A stretch of DNA of 20,389 bases from Labilithrix sp. Lineage in GTDB: Bacteria > Myxococcota > Polyangia > Polyangiales > Polyangiaceae. The notes below the pieces were generated by a model. That model made no database searches. It was not told the DNA's origin and saw only the letters and a program-made list of their open reading frames with translations. Where the stretch lies: the NCBI GenBank assembly GCA_028287035.1, contig JAQBQL010000202.1:1-20389 (forward strand), read 5' to 3'. The position numbers and the translations under genes are program-made. Positions 1 to 7,101 of the stretch are shown here, in pieces (position 1 is the first letter of the stretch; each line of letters starts with the position of its first letter).

Positions 1-2019
1 GCGCCATCCGCGCAGCCCGCGCAGCCCGCGCAGCCTGCGCCGCCGACCAGCCCGCGCTCGCAACCGGTCGCGCGGCCGGCGCCCCCGCTCGGCCATGGCC
101 CAGGCTCGGTTCAGCCGGCCGCGCAGCACCCCCAGCACGCCCAGCCCCCGCAGCAGCCGCTCGGCGGCCATCCTCAAAACGCGCCGCAGCAGCATTCGCA
201 GCCGCCCCACAACACGCAGCCGCCGGGGCAGCCCTCGCACGCCCAGCAGGCGCAGAGCTCGTCGGGCCCGCAGCCGCTCGTCGCCCAGCCTCCCACCGGC
301 CTCGGCGGCGGACACGGCTCGACGTCCGGAATGATGTCGTACGCGGCGGCGCCGGGCTCGATGCCTCCGCATGGTCAGCATGGTCAGCAGGGCGGGCTCG
401 GCATGGGCGGTCCGCTCTCCGGCATGTCCGGCGCGGGCCCCATGATGCCTCACCCGCAGCACTCGCAGCCGCCGCCGATGGGCGCCGGCATGTCGCTCGC
501 GCCGGTCGGCGTGCGTGGCGATCAGGCCCCGCGCGAGAACCGGGCCGCGGCGTTCCACATCACGCGGTCGCGGGCGTACTCGTTCGTGCTGGACGCGCGA
601 AACCTCCCGATCGAGCTCGGCTCCGGTCGCTTCGCGAAGGCGTACCTCGGCGAGGAGCGCTGGCTCGAGTCGAAGACCGACTTCCGGCGGCCCGTCGTCA
701 TCAAGATCCTCCAGCGCGGCGTCAGCGAGGAGGATCACATGCGCTTCCAGATGGAGATGGAGCTCCTCGAGCGCGTGCAGGGGCACCCGAACATCGTCGA
801 GCTCATGTGCTCGGGCGAGAACGAGGACATCAACTTCCTCCCCGCGAGCATCCGCGACAAGGTCGACCCCGAGTTCATGATCCTCGAGCGGCTCGAGATG
901 AGCCTCGAGGAGCGCCTGAAGGGCTCGCGCGACCGCACGCAGAAGGAGGACCTCCTTCAGTACGACATGAAGGAGCGCCTGTTCCGGGTGCTCGACTACA
1001 TGATCCCGATCGCGAGCGCGGTCGAGTACTCGCACCTGATCCGCAACATCTGCCATCGCGACATCAAGCCCGCGAACGTGCTCATCGCCCTGCCCGACGT
1101 GAACCTGCGCGGCTCGTCGCTGCAGGTGCGCCTCGCCGACTTCAACGTCGCGAAGCTCTCCGACGAGGAGGTCAACTTCGGGATGACCCAGCTGAAGACC
1201 ACCGTGCCCGGCACGCTGTTCTTCCAGAGCCCCGAGCAGGAGACGAACGTGATCGAGCTCCTCGTGAACGTCCAGCAGGGCGTTCCCGAGGTCGAGTACT
1301 TCGAGGACTTCTACATCCAGATCGCGAAGAACGACTCGTTCTCGCTCTTCAACCGCGACCAGCAGTACCCGGTGCTGTACGCCGATCGTGCCCGGAAGCG
1401 CCTCGTGCTCGGCCGACCCTACCGCGAGGGGTCCGAGACGAACGTGCGCGCGCGCATCCAGAAGAGCGTCGGCCGGCCGGCGGACATCTACTCGCTCGGC
1501 GCGACGTTCTACTACCTGATCAGCGGGGCCTACGCGAACCCGAAGACCCTGTACGACGCGTTCCACAAGTTCATCGAGTACGAGCGCGCCGACGAGAACA
1601 ACACCATCGAGGCGTACCTGCGCCACGAGTACTCCGTCATCAACTCGCTGCGCGCGCCGAAGTCCCAGGACGGCTCGCCCGAGGTGGCGCCGGCCGACCG
1701 GTTCTTCTCGTACAAGCAGTTCCTCGACGGCAACGGCGAGCTCATCGACCCGAACGTCATGCTGATCATCGCGAAATGCATGATCCGCAACAAGCCGGAC
1801 AGCTACTGCCAGGCGCACGACCTCGAGACGCGCGGCATCTCGGACGTCGTGACCGACCTCGTGAACCTCTACTCGCTCTACGGCTTCCAGCCGGGCGCCC
1901 GCCCGACGCACCTCGTCCAGCGAACGAACGCGAAGAAGAAGGGCGGCGTCGCGGGGGTCGGCGGAAGCCTCATGCGCGCGTGGCAGGCATTCCTCGCCCT
2001 CTTCATGAAGAAGCGCTGA
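1..2019 (+). CDS. Eukaryotic-type Ser/Thr protein kinase, 5'-truncated by the window edge
   Basis: The frame is open from base 1, so the true start lies upstream; the ATG at 331 is internal and should not be taken as the start. The first ~170 codons are a low-complexity Gln/His/Pro/Gly region, probably disordered. The kinase domain follows: glycine-rich loop GSGRFAKAY (about 619-645), VVIK lysine (about 700), HRDIKPANV with catalytic Asp at 1060, metal-binding segment DFN at 1138-1146 instead of DFG, SPEQ at 1228-1239 in place of APE, and ADIYSLG with Asp at 1483. About 80 codons (1243-1482) separate SPEQ from ADIYSLG, where usual kinases have some 10-20; this is an insertion in the C-lobe. 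The tail is Lys-flanked with a short hydrophobic stretch ending FMKKR, a possible membrane-touching helix. Cytosolic protein phosphorylation is the expected role; substrate unknown. Kinase identity is sure, activity less so because of DFN. Confidence 0.93.
   Translation, partial: APSAQPAQPAQPAPPTSPRSQPVARPAPPLGHGPGSVQPAAQHPQHAQPPQQPLGGHPQNAPQQHSQPPHNTQPPGQPSHAQQAQSSSGPQPLVAQPPTGLGGGHGSTSGMMSYAAAPGSMPPHGQHGQQGGLGMGGPLSGMSGAGPMMPHPQHSQPPPMGAGMSLAPVGVRGDQAPRENRAAAFHITRSRAYSFVLDARNLPIELGSGRFAKAYLGEERWLESKTDFRRPVVIKILQRGVSEEDHMRFQMEMELLERVQGHPNIVELMCSGENEDINFLPASIRDKVDPEFMILERLEMSLEERLKGSRDRTQKEDLLQYDMKERLFRVLDYMIPIASAVEYSHLIRNICHRDIKPANVLIALPDVNLRGSSLQVRLADFNVAKLSDEEVNFGMTQLKTTVPGTLFFQSPEQETNVIELLVNVQQGVPEVEYFEDFYIQIAKNDSFSLFNRDQQYPVLYADRARKRLVLGRPYREGSETNVRARIQKSVGRPADIYSLGATFYYLISGAYANPKTLYDAFHKFIEYERADENNTIEAYLRHEYSVINSLRAPKSQDGSPEVAPADRFFSYKQFLDGNGELIDPNVMLIIAKCMIRNKPDSYCQAHDLETRGISDVVTDLVNLYSLYGFQPGARPTHLVQRTNAKKKGGVAGVGGSLMRAWQAFLALFMKKR
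10..36 (+). repeat. Three tandem 9-bp repeats (QPA codons)
   Basis: Units at 10-18, 19-27 and 28-36 read gcgcagccc, the last ending in t. In the kinase frame they encode repeated Gln-Pro-Ala. They lie in the disordered N-terminal region and may extend to the left of the window. Confidence 0.8.
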
Positions 2020-2060
2020 ACTGGCCCATCCCGCCGCATGGCGGAACGCCGGGCACCTTG

Positions 2061-2066
2061 TACGCT
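2061..2066 (+). promoter_or_regulatory. Putative -10 element TACGCT
   Basis: The hexamer ends 8 nt before the ATG at 2075, the same placement as at several other genes in this window. A start of transcription 6-8 nt downstream would fall at or next to the start codon. No convincing -35 box is seen. A GGAG lies only 3 nt from the ATG, which is too close for an ordinary ribosome-binding site. Confidence 0.4.
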
Positions 2067-2074
2067 TGGAGTCG

Positions 2075-3127
2075 ATGAGCAAGCTCCAGGCGGTCGAGGA
2101 TTGTCTCGCGAACTATTCGCTGTCCACGGACAACCTGGAGCAGGCCGTCGTCGCCCTCCGTGAGCTGCTCGGCGCGGAAAAGGCGTTCCTCTACTCGTTC
2201 GGTCACCGTGAGGGAGGCGACGACCTCGTCCTCACCCGGCAGGCGTTCGCCGCGCCGTCGGACGTGGCGTGGGGCGCGATCTTCGCCGACTACCTGCGCG
2301 GCCGCGGGGTGCAGTACGGCGTGTACAACGCCCTCCATCCGGAGCCCGAGCAGCGGAACAAGGTCATGGACACGCGCGAGATCCGCGCGGTCAGCGCCGA
2401 CCGGGCCGACGCGATGGACGACGAGCTCTACAGCCGTCTCGGCGTGCGCGGCCACGACACGTTGCGCGTGCTCGTCTGCGACGGACCGAGCCTGCTCGCG
2501 TGGGTCGGCATCATCCAGCAGGAGCCCACGACCGAGGCGCAGCGGCAGCTGCTGGAGGGCCTCGTGCCGGTGTTCGCGCGGCGGCTCACCTTCGAGCGCA
2601 TGTTCCAGCAGGCGCGCCTCTCGGACGCGGCCCTCACCCTCGCCCTCGAGGAGATCGGGGGGCCGGCCTGGGTGGTCCGCGCCGACGGGAGCGTCGCCCA
2701 CGCCAACGCCGCGGGCCGTGCGCGCCTCGATCGCGAAGGCGCCGAGCTGGCGAGCGCGCTCCGGGCGAGAGTGCTGCAGCCGCGCGGCGAGAGCCGCCGC
2801 TTCAAGGCGACCCGCCGTCGTGACGAGGCCGGCTCCGACGTGCACATCGTCGTGGAGACCGCCCTGTCGGCCTCCAGCAACGGCTCGGCGGGTCTCGACG
2901 TGGCCGAGGCGGTGCGCCGGCTCGGGCTCACGCCCGCCCAGACGCGCGTGTTCGAGCTGCTCGCCGGCGGGTCCTCGAACGCGGCGATCGCCGCCTCGCT
3001 CGGCATCGCGGAGCGCACCGTCGAGGCCCACGTGACGGCCATCCTGATGAAGGCGCAGGTCCCGAACCGGGCGACCCTCATCGTGCGGGTCTTCGAGGGC
3101 TCGCGGGCCCGCTCCGCCTCCGCCTGA
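2075..3127 (+). CDS. LuxR-family transcriptional regulator with sensor-like N-terminus
   Basis: A 350-residue protein. The C-terminal part, about residues 280-345, is a GerE/LuxR-type helix-turn-helix: LTPAQTRVFELLAGG, then NAAIAASLGIAERTVEAHV as the recognition segment. There is no receiver domain with a phospho-acceptor pattern. Residues 1-190 look like a GAF-type sensor fold, and residues about 205-265 (GGPAWVVRADGSVAHANAAG) resemble a PAS-like strand pattern; both calls rest on style only. ATG at 2075 is preferred over the in-frame TTG at 2066 because the -10-like TACGCT would overlap the latter. It lies 56 nt upstream of the NCS1 permease on the same strand and might regulate it. Signal unknown. 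Confidence 0.85.
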   Translation: MSKLQAVEDCLANYSLSTDNLEQAVVALRELLGAEKAFLYSFGHREGGDDLVLTRQAFAAPSDVAWGAIFADYLRGRGVQYGVYNALHPEPEQRNKVMDTREIRAVSADRADAMDDELYSRLGVRGHDTLRVLVCDGPSLLAWVGIIQQEPTTEAQRQLLEGLVPVFARRLTFERMFQQARLSDAALTLALEEIGGPAWVVRADGSVAHANAAGRARLDREGAELASALRARVLQPRGESRRFKATRRRDEAGSDVHIVVETALSASSNGSAGLDVAEAVRRLGLTPAQTRVFELLAGGSSNAAIAASLGIAERTVEAHVTAILMKAQVPNRATLIVRVFEGSRARSASA

Positions 3128-3169
3128 CCGCCGGCCCGAACGCGGCTTTGCTCGGAGGGGAACGCGGTG

Positions 3170-3175
3170 TAGACC
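3170..3175 (+). promoter_or_regulatory. Putative -10 element TAGACC
   Basis: It ends 8 nt before the ATG at 3184. A weak -35-like TTTGCT sits at 3147-3152 with a 17-nt spacer. There is no Shine-Dalgarno sequence in the 8 nt before the ATG; the GGAGGGG at about 3154-3160 is more than 20 nt away and lies in the spacer. This suggests that the permease has its own promoter rather than depending on read-through from the regulator gene. Confidence 0.5.
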
Positions 3176-3183
3176 GGGTCCCC

Positions 3184-4788
3184 ATGGCCGACGAACAGCT
3201 CGAACGTCCCGATGGCCGCGTGGAGCTCGCCCCGGGCGTGGTCCTCGGCGATCCCGCGCTCTTCAACGAGGACCTCGCGCCGGTCGCCATCGCGAAGCGC
3301 ACGTGGACCACCTACACGTACGCGGCGCTGTGGATCTCGATGGCCCACTGCATCCCGACGTACATGATGGCCTCGAGCCTCATCAGCGCCGGCATGAGCT
3401 GGTGGCAGGCGCTCTTCACGATCCTGCTCGGCAACACGATCGTGCTCGCGCCGATCCTCCTCAACTCGCACCCGGGCACGAAGTACGGGATCCCCTTCCC
3501 CGTCTTCGCCCGCGCCGCGTACGGCGTCTTCGGGGCGAACGTGCCGGCGGTGATGCGCGCGATCGTGGCGTGCGGCTGGTTCGGCATCAACACGTGGATC
3601 GGCGGGCAGGCGCTCCAGACGTTCTTCAAGTCACTGTGGGCGGGCTGGCCGGCGGCCCTCGGCCCGATGACCACGCCCGGATCGAGCTGGGCGTTCGGGG
3701 GGCACTACCCGACCGAGTGGGTGAGCTTCCTTCTCTTCTGGGGGCTCAACATCCTCATCGTGTACCGGGGCATGGACATCGTGCGCCGGTTCGAGAACCT
3801 CGCCGCGCCGTTCGTCCTCGTGATGACCGCGGCCCTCGTGGCGTGGGCCATCTGGCGCGCCCACGGGCTCGGCGCCGTCATGCGCGACACCGGCAAGTTC
3901 CACACGCTCGCCGAGTTCTGGCCGGTGTTCGTGCCGAGCGTGACCGCCATGATCGGGTTCTGGTCGACGCTCTCGCTCAACATGCCGGACTTCACGCGCT
4001 TCGGGCGCTCCCAGCGCGAGCAGGCGATCGGCCAGGTGGTCGCGCTGCCGACCACGATGACCGTCTTCGCGTGCATGGGCATCATCATCACGAGCGCGTC
4101 GGCCGACATCTACGGGCGGCCCATCTGGGATCCCGTCGAGCTCGTCGGCATGTTCGAGTCGCGGCTCCTCGTCGCGGTCTCGATGTTCACCGTCGTGGTG
4201 GCGACGCTCGGCGTGAACATCGCCGCCAACGTCGTGTCTCCGGCGAACGACTTCGCGAACCTCGCGCCAGGCCGCATCAGCTTCAAGACGGGCGGGCTCA
4301 TCACGGGCATCGTCGGAGCCATGATGCTGCCCTGGAAGCTCATCGCAGACCCCAGCGGGTACGTCTTCAAGTGGCTGCTCGGCTACTCGGGCGGGCTCGG
4401 CTCGATCGCGGGCGTGCTCGTCGCCGACTACTGGCTCGTCCGGAAGAAGCGCCTCCGGATCGCCGATCTCTACCGGCGGGACGGCGTCTACGCGTACGGC
4501 GTCGCAACCGGGGCCGCGTCGACGACCGTCCCGGGCGAGGGCGGCACGACGACGCTCGAGCGGACCGCCTACCGCGGCTCGGGGGTCAACGGAGCGGCCA
4601 TCGCGGCGACCCTGGTGGGCTGCCTGCTCGCCTGGATCGGCGTCGTCGTGAAGCCGCTCGCCTTCCTCTACGACTACGCCTGGTTCGTGGGCGCCGGCGG
4701 GGCGGCCCTCGCGTATCTCGTGCTGATGGGTCCCTACCGGCGGCGGCTCGAGGCGCAGGAGGCGCAGGTCACTTCATCGACGCCTTGA
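3184..4788 (+). CDS. NCS1-family permease (nucleobase/hydantoin/allantoin:cation symporter)
   Basis: A 534-residue inner-membrane carrier with about 12 hydrophobic segments and a hydrophilic N-terminus. Family motifs are clear: GIPFPVFARAAYGVFGAN at 102-119, the TM3 motif GWFGINTWIGG at 131-141 that carries substrate-stacking aromatic residues in the Mhp1-type transporters, LNMPDFTRFGRS near residue 270, and NVVSPANDFANLAP at 349-362. NCS1 members import purines, pyrimidines, hydantoins or allantoin with Na+ or H+; the substrate here cannot be fixed, though the motif style leans to the allantoin/hydantoin branch. ATG at 3184 is chosen because the -10-like TAGACC ends 8 nt upstream; the in-frame codon at 3148 would lie upstream of that promoter. 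The 3' end overlaps the convergent gene by 20 nt. No catabolic genes for these substrates are nearby. Confidence 0.9.
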   Translation: MADEQLERPDGRVELAPGVVLGDPALFNEDLAPVAIAKRTWTTYTYAALWISMAHCIPTYMMASSLISAGMSWWQALFTILLGNTIVLAPILLNSHPGTKYGIPFPVFARAAYGVFGANVPAVMRAIVACGWFGINTWIGGQALQTFFKSLWAGWPAALGPMTTPGSSWAFGGHYPTEWVSFLLFWGLNILIVYRGMDIVRRFENLAAPFVLVMTAALVAWAIWRAHGLGAVMRDTGKFHTLAEFWPVFVPSVTAMIGFWSTLSLNMPDFTRFGRSQREQAIGQVVALPTTMTVFACMGIIITSASADIYGRPIWDPVELVGMFESRLLVAVSMFTVVVATLGVNIAANVVSPANDFANLAPGRISFKTGGLITGIVGAMMLPWKLIADPSGYVFKWLLGYSGGLGSIAGVLVADYWLVRKKRLRIADLYRRDGVYAYGVATGAASTTVPGEGGTTTLERTAYRGSGVNGAAIAATLVGCLLAWIGVVVKPLAFLYDYAWFVGAGGAALAYLVLMGPYRRRLEAQEAQVTSSTP

Positions 4789-5722
4789 GCTGGGCCTCCG
4801 CGAGCTGCTGCTCGGGCGTGAGCGCACGGCGGCGCGGGGGCTCCGGCGGCGCGGCCGGCGGGCTCGCCGGCACCGTGATGGCGACGCCGTCGTCGTCGCC
4901 GAAGCGGATCACCGCCGCGCCCGACGCGGGGCCTCCGTCCGCCGCGGGCGCCGGGAGCGGGGCGCCGGCAAGCGACGCCTGGGGCGCAAGCGCCGGGGAC
5001 GGCGGGGTAACGATCGCGGCGGCCGAGGCCGCTGGCGCGACCCCGGTCGATGGGGCAGGCGCCGTGACGGCGGGCGGCACCGGCGCGGCGTGGGACATCA
5101 CGAGGCGCACGCCGCCGAGGGCGCCGGCGGCGCCGAGCAGGGCAGCGGCGACGAACCAGGCGGCGCGCGGGCGTTCCCGGACCACGATGATGGTCCGCTC
5201 CGGCGCGGCCGGGGCGAGCGCTACCGGGGGCGCCTCGCGCGGCGGAGCGAACGCGGACGTGAGGAACGGGCTCGAGCGTCGCACGAACGCAGCCGCCGGC
5301 GCGGACGGCACCGAAGGCGTCGACGGAGCGAGCGCACCCGCGTGGCCCGTGGGACCTCCCGGGGCGGCGCGCGCTCGGGCCGGCAGCGGCGGCGGCCCCG
5401 CGGAACGGGGCGCTCGCGTCGAGAGCGCGCCCGCGGCCTCGCGCGAGAGCACGGCGCGAACGCGGGACGTGGCATCCGCATCGCTCTCGCGCCCCTGCGC
5501 GATCGAGGCGAGGCATTCGCCGGCAACCTGGACCTCGAGCGCCTCGTCGAGGATCTTCCGGCCGGTCAGCGTCCGCTTCCGGGGACGCGCGGCGTCATCA
5601 GGCCCGAGATCGCGCCCAAGATCGCGCCCGAGATCGCCCTCGAGCCCGCCCGCCCCGCTCTCGCCCTTGCGCCTTCCGAACGGTAACAAGCCGCCTTCGC
5701 TCCCTCTCGTGACCGCCGCCAC
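4769..5722 (-). CDS. Single-pass membrane protein with Pro/Ala-rich flanks, function unknown
   Basis: A 317-residue protein read from a GTG at 5722. Residues 1-186 are hydrophilic and rich in Pro, Ala, Arg; a more structured patch around residues 50-100 (RTLTGRKILDE through VLSREAAGA) may be helical. One transmembrane helix lies at about 187-209 (AAWFVAAALLGAAGALGG), after a basic stretch, suggesting a cytosolic N-terminus and an exported Pro/Ala-rich C-terminus ending in a short helix LTPEQQLAEAQLK. No family recognised. A 36-bp tandem repeat encodes repeated DLGR. The start is uncertain: there is no ATG nearby and no clear ribosome-binding site. Codon use matches the neighbours. The 3' end overlaps the permease gene by 20 nt tail to tail, so the two mRNAs are complementary there. 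Confidence 0.7.
   Translation of the reverse strand: MAAVTRGSEGGLLPFGRRKGESGAGGLEGDLGRDLGRDLGPDDAARPRKRTLTGRKILDEALEVQVAGECLASIAQGRESDADATSRVRAVLSREAAGALSTRAPRSAGPPPLPARARAAPGGPTGHAGALAPSTPSVPSAPAAAFVRRSSPFLTSAFAPPREAPPVALAPAAPERTIIVVRERPRAAWFVAAALLGAAGALGGVRLVMSHAAPVPPAVTAPAPSTGVAPAASAAAIVTPPSPALAPQASLAGAPLPAPAADGGPASGAAVIRFGDDDGVAITVPASPPAAPPEPPRRRALTPEQQLAEAQLKASMK
5608..5643 (-). repeat. Three tandem 12-bp repeats inside the membrane-protein gene
   Basis: Units at 5608-5619, 5620-5631 and 5632-5643 are near-identical (gatcgcgcccaa / gatcgcgcccga / gatcgccctcga). On the coding strand they give a DLGR-type repeat in the cytosolic N-terminal part of the protein. Confidence 0.75.
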
Positions 5723-5731
5723 ATTTGACGC

Positions 5732-5760
5732 GCGATCCGCGCCTTGTCGAGGCGGATCGC
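5732..5760. promoter_or_regulatory. Perfect 9-bp inverted repeat upstream of the membrane-protein gene
   Basis: GCGATCCGC at 5732-5740 is matched by GCGGATCGC at 5752-5760 with an 11-nt spacer. It begins 10 nt upstream of the GTG at 5722. On the minus strand a TCGACA / TCAAAT pair (16-nt spacing) overlaps this region, so the repeat could be an operator for a dimeric regulator or an mRNA hairpin. There is no gene in 5723-5884 apart from this and the hairpin further on. Confidence 0.4.
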
Positions 5761-5840
5761 CCGTGACGCGGGCATTCGTGGCGCGAGAGGCCTCATGCCG
5801 CGGCGTGCGATCGGGAGCGCCGATCGTTCACGGTCCCCGA

Positions 5841-5866
5841 CCGCCCGCGTAGAGAGCGCGCGGCGG
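5841..5866 (-). terminator. GC-rich hairpin after the H1-like gene (terminator-like)
   Basis: CCGCC-CGCG at 5841-5849 pairs with CGCG-c-GGCGG at 5857-5866, giving 9 base pairs with one bulged base and a 7-nt loop. It lies 18 nt beyond the stop codon of the lysine-rich gene. No U-tract follows, so it may act as an RNA-stabilising hairpin rather than a true intrinsic terminator. Confidence 0.4.
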
Positions 5867-5884
5867 CGGGGCTACCCGTGACGT

Positions 5885-6163
5885 TTACTCCTCGCCGTCG
5901 TCGCCGGCCGGACGGGCGGCCGCGGGCTCGCGCGACTTGGCGCCGAGCTGCTTCGAGATGTTCTTCCCCGAGGACTTCTTGGCGGGCGCCGACTTCTTCG
6001 CGGGCGCCTTCTTGGCGGGCGCCGACTTCTTCGCCGGGGACTTCTTCGCCGGGGACTTCTTCGCGGGCGCCGACTTCTTTGCCGGGGACTTCTTCGCCGG
6101 GGACTTCTTCGCGGGCGCCTTCTTGGCGGACTTCTTCGCGCTGCTCTTCTTCTTCGCGGCCAT
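5885..6163 (-). CDS. Lysine-rich histone H1-like (AKKSPAKK-repeat) protein
   Basis: A 92-residue very basic protein. After MAAKKKSSAKKSAKK comes an array of SPAKK and SAPAKK repeats up to about residue 65, then a short mixed tail (GKNISKQLGAKSRE) and an acidic end GDDGEE. Such H1-like tails bind DNA through lysines and are known from chlamydiae, Bordetella and many myxobacteria; a nucleoid-associated role is likely. The ATG at 6163 is chosen because a purine-rich GAGGAGAAGG lies about 7-9 nt upstream and because the upstream in-frame ATG would fall on the promoter TTGACA. It is monocistronic, with a hairpin downstream. The coding DNA contains a nearly exact 48-bp duplication. Confidence 0.85.
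   Translation of the reverse strand: MAAKKKSSAKKSAKKAPAKKSPAKKSPAKKSAPAKKSPAKKSPAKKSAPAKKAPAKKSAPAKKSSGKNISKQLGAKSREPAAARPAGDDGEE
6024..6119 (-). repeat. Two 48-bp tandem repeats in the H1-like gene
   Basis: Units 6024-6071 and 6072-6119 differ at one base (c at 6032, t at 6080). Each is built from 15+15+18-bp subunits starting gacttctt and encodes a 16-residue block of SPAKK, SPAKK, SAPAKK type. The near identity at the DNA level points to recent duplication, since synonymous changes have not built up. Confidence 0.9.
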
Positions 6164-6226
6164 GGGTGATCCTTCTCCTCGTCGCGTTTGCGCGACACGC
6201 GATCGATCGCTCTTTCGAAGGAGTGA

Positions 6227-6232
6227 TGTCAA
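6227..6232 (-). promoter_or_regulatory. Putative -35 TTGACA of the H1-like gene
   Basis: A perfect TTGACA on the minus strand, 63 nt upstream of the ATG at 6163. At 17-18 nt spacing it is followed by a weak -10 candidate (CGATCG or GATCGA, 6203-6209). This leaves a leader of about 30-35 nt with a ribosome-binding site, unlike the short-leader genes elsewhere in the window. Confidence 0.4.
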
Positions 6233-6288
6233 CACCGATCACGTCGTCTTCGATCTTCGCATGCACGATCGTGACGACGCGCGCGTGC

Positions 6289-7101
6289 TCAGGCGCGCCC
6301 GCCGACGCCGCGCACGAGGTGCTTCTGCGCGATCGCGAACAGCACGAGCACCGGCACCGAGAGGATCACGTTCCCGGCCATCACCACGTGCCAGCGCACC
6401 CCGCTGCCGGGCTCCTTCAGGAGGGCGATCCCCAGCGGAAGCGTGCGCACCGCGTCGTCCGTGGTCATCACGAGCGGCCAGAAGTAGTCGGAGTAGTGGA
6501 AGACGAAGCTGACGAGGAAGAGCGACACCAGCGTGGGCCGGAGAAGCGGCCCGAGGATGCGGTAGATGATGGTCAGCTCGGATGCCCCGTCGAGCCGGGC
6601 CGCCTCGATGATCTCGTCCGGCACCCCGAGGAGCGCCTGGCGCACCAGGAAGGTGCCGAGCGCGCTCGCCGCGAACGGGAGCACGAGCGCGCCGAACGTG
6701 TTCGTCAGCGAAACCCGCGAGAACATCGAGAAGACGGCCACGAACGTGACCTGGGCGGGCACGAGCAAGCACGCCATGACCAGGGCGAATGCGGTCTTCC
6801 GGCCCACGAAACGGAGCTTGGCGAGCGCGTACCCGGCGGGCAACGCCAGCGCGAGCTGGAGCAGGCCGATGGTCGTCGCGACCGCCACCGACACGAGGAG
6901 GTAGCGGCCCACCGGCACGAGCTCGAAGACCTCGCGGTAGGCCGCGAGCTGGGGGTCCTTCGGCCACGGCGCGGTCGGGTCCTGCGCGATCTCGGACAGC
7001 GGCTTCAGCGACGTCATGACCATCCACGCGTAGGGCAGCACCCACAGCGCGGCGGCGAGGGCCCCGAGGATCGTGGCGACCGCGGCGGGACGGCGCCTCA
7101 T
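6289..7101 (-). CDS. ugpE: UgpE-like ABC importer permease (CUT1 family)
   Basis: A 270-residue inner-membrane protein with six hydrophobic segments and the MetI-type permease loop EAARLDGAS at about 166-174 followed by LGPLLRP, the EAA motif that docks on the ATPase. The C-terminal stretch (HYSDYFWPLVMTTDD, LPLGIALL, QKHLVRGV) follows the pattern of UgpE/MalG. It pairs with the UgpA-like permease, whose stop overlaps its start as ATGA, so the two are translationally coupled. It is the last gene of the minus-strand transporter set. The downstream 125 bp holds only a 10-bp palindrome (6264-6273) and the H1-like gene promoter. Substrate inferred from the binding protein only: glycerol-3-phosphate, its diesters, or a sugar. 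Confidence 0.85.
   Translation of the reverse strand: MRRRPAAVATILGALAAALWVLPYAWMVMTSLKPLSEIAQDPTAPWPKDPQLAAYREVFELVPVGRYLLVSVAVATTIGLLQLALALPAGYALAKLRFVGRKTAFALVMACLLVPAQVTFVAVFSMFSRVSLTNTFGALVLPFAASALGTFLVRQALLGVPDEIIEAARLDGASELTIIYRILGPLLRPTLVSLFLVSFVFHYSDYFWPLVMTTDDAVRTLPLGIALLKEPGSGVRWHVVMAGNVILSVPVLVLFAIAQKHLVRGVGGRA

Noticed and set aside
95..334. Arg/Ser-rich 79-codon frame
   Set aside because: Frame-shifted reading of the Gln/Pro-rich part of the kinase gene.
331..336. Tandem ATG codons as the start of the first kinase
   Set aside because: The same frame is open to base 1 with the same low-complexity style, and no ribosome-binding site or promoter precedes 331.
807..2078. 423-codon plus-strand frame inside the first kinase
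   Set aside because: Frame-shifted shadow, Arg/Pro/His-rich with no recognisable domain, while the other frame shows complete kinase motifs.
2003..3471. Two long minus-strand frames opposite the LuxR-type gene
   Set aside because: Arg/Glu/His/Ala-rich shadow composition; the plus strand has a clear helix-turn-helix.
5808..5826. Paired CGATCG palindromes as an operator
   Set aside because: CGATCG occurs repeatedly in the window, so two close copies are not significant.
3303..5852. 849-codon plus-strand open frame
   Set aside because: It is out of frame with the NCS1 permease, is full of Arg/Pro/Gly/His with no hydrophobic core, and crosses a convincing minus-strand gene. Long open frames on wrong frames are expected in DNA this GC-rich.
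6164..6235. Longer N-terminus for the H1-like protein
   Set aside because: The extension overlaps the TTGACA element and a purine-rich ribosome-binding site, and the typical MAAKKK start is at 6163.
6242..6279. 7-bp inverted repeat with 24-nt loop plus a 10-bp palindrome as a terminator for the transporter genes
   Set aside because: Stem short, loop long, no U-tract; chance is enough to explain it.
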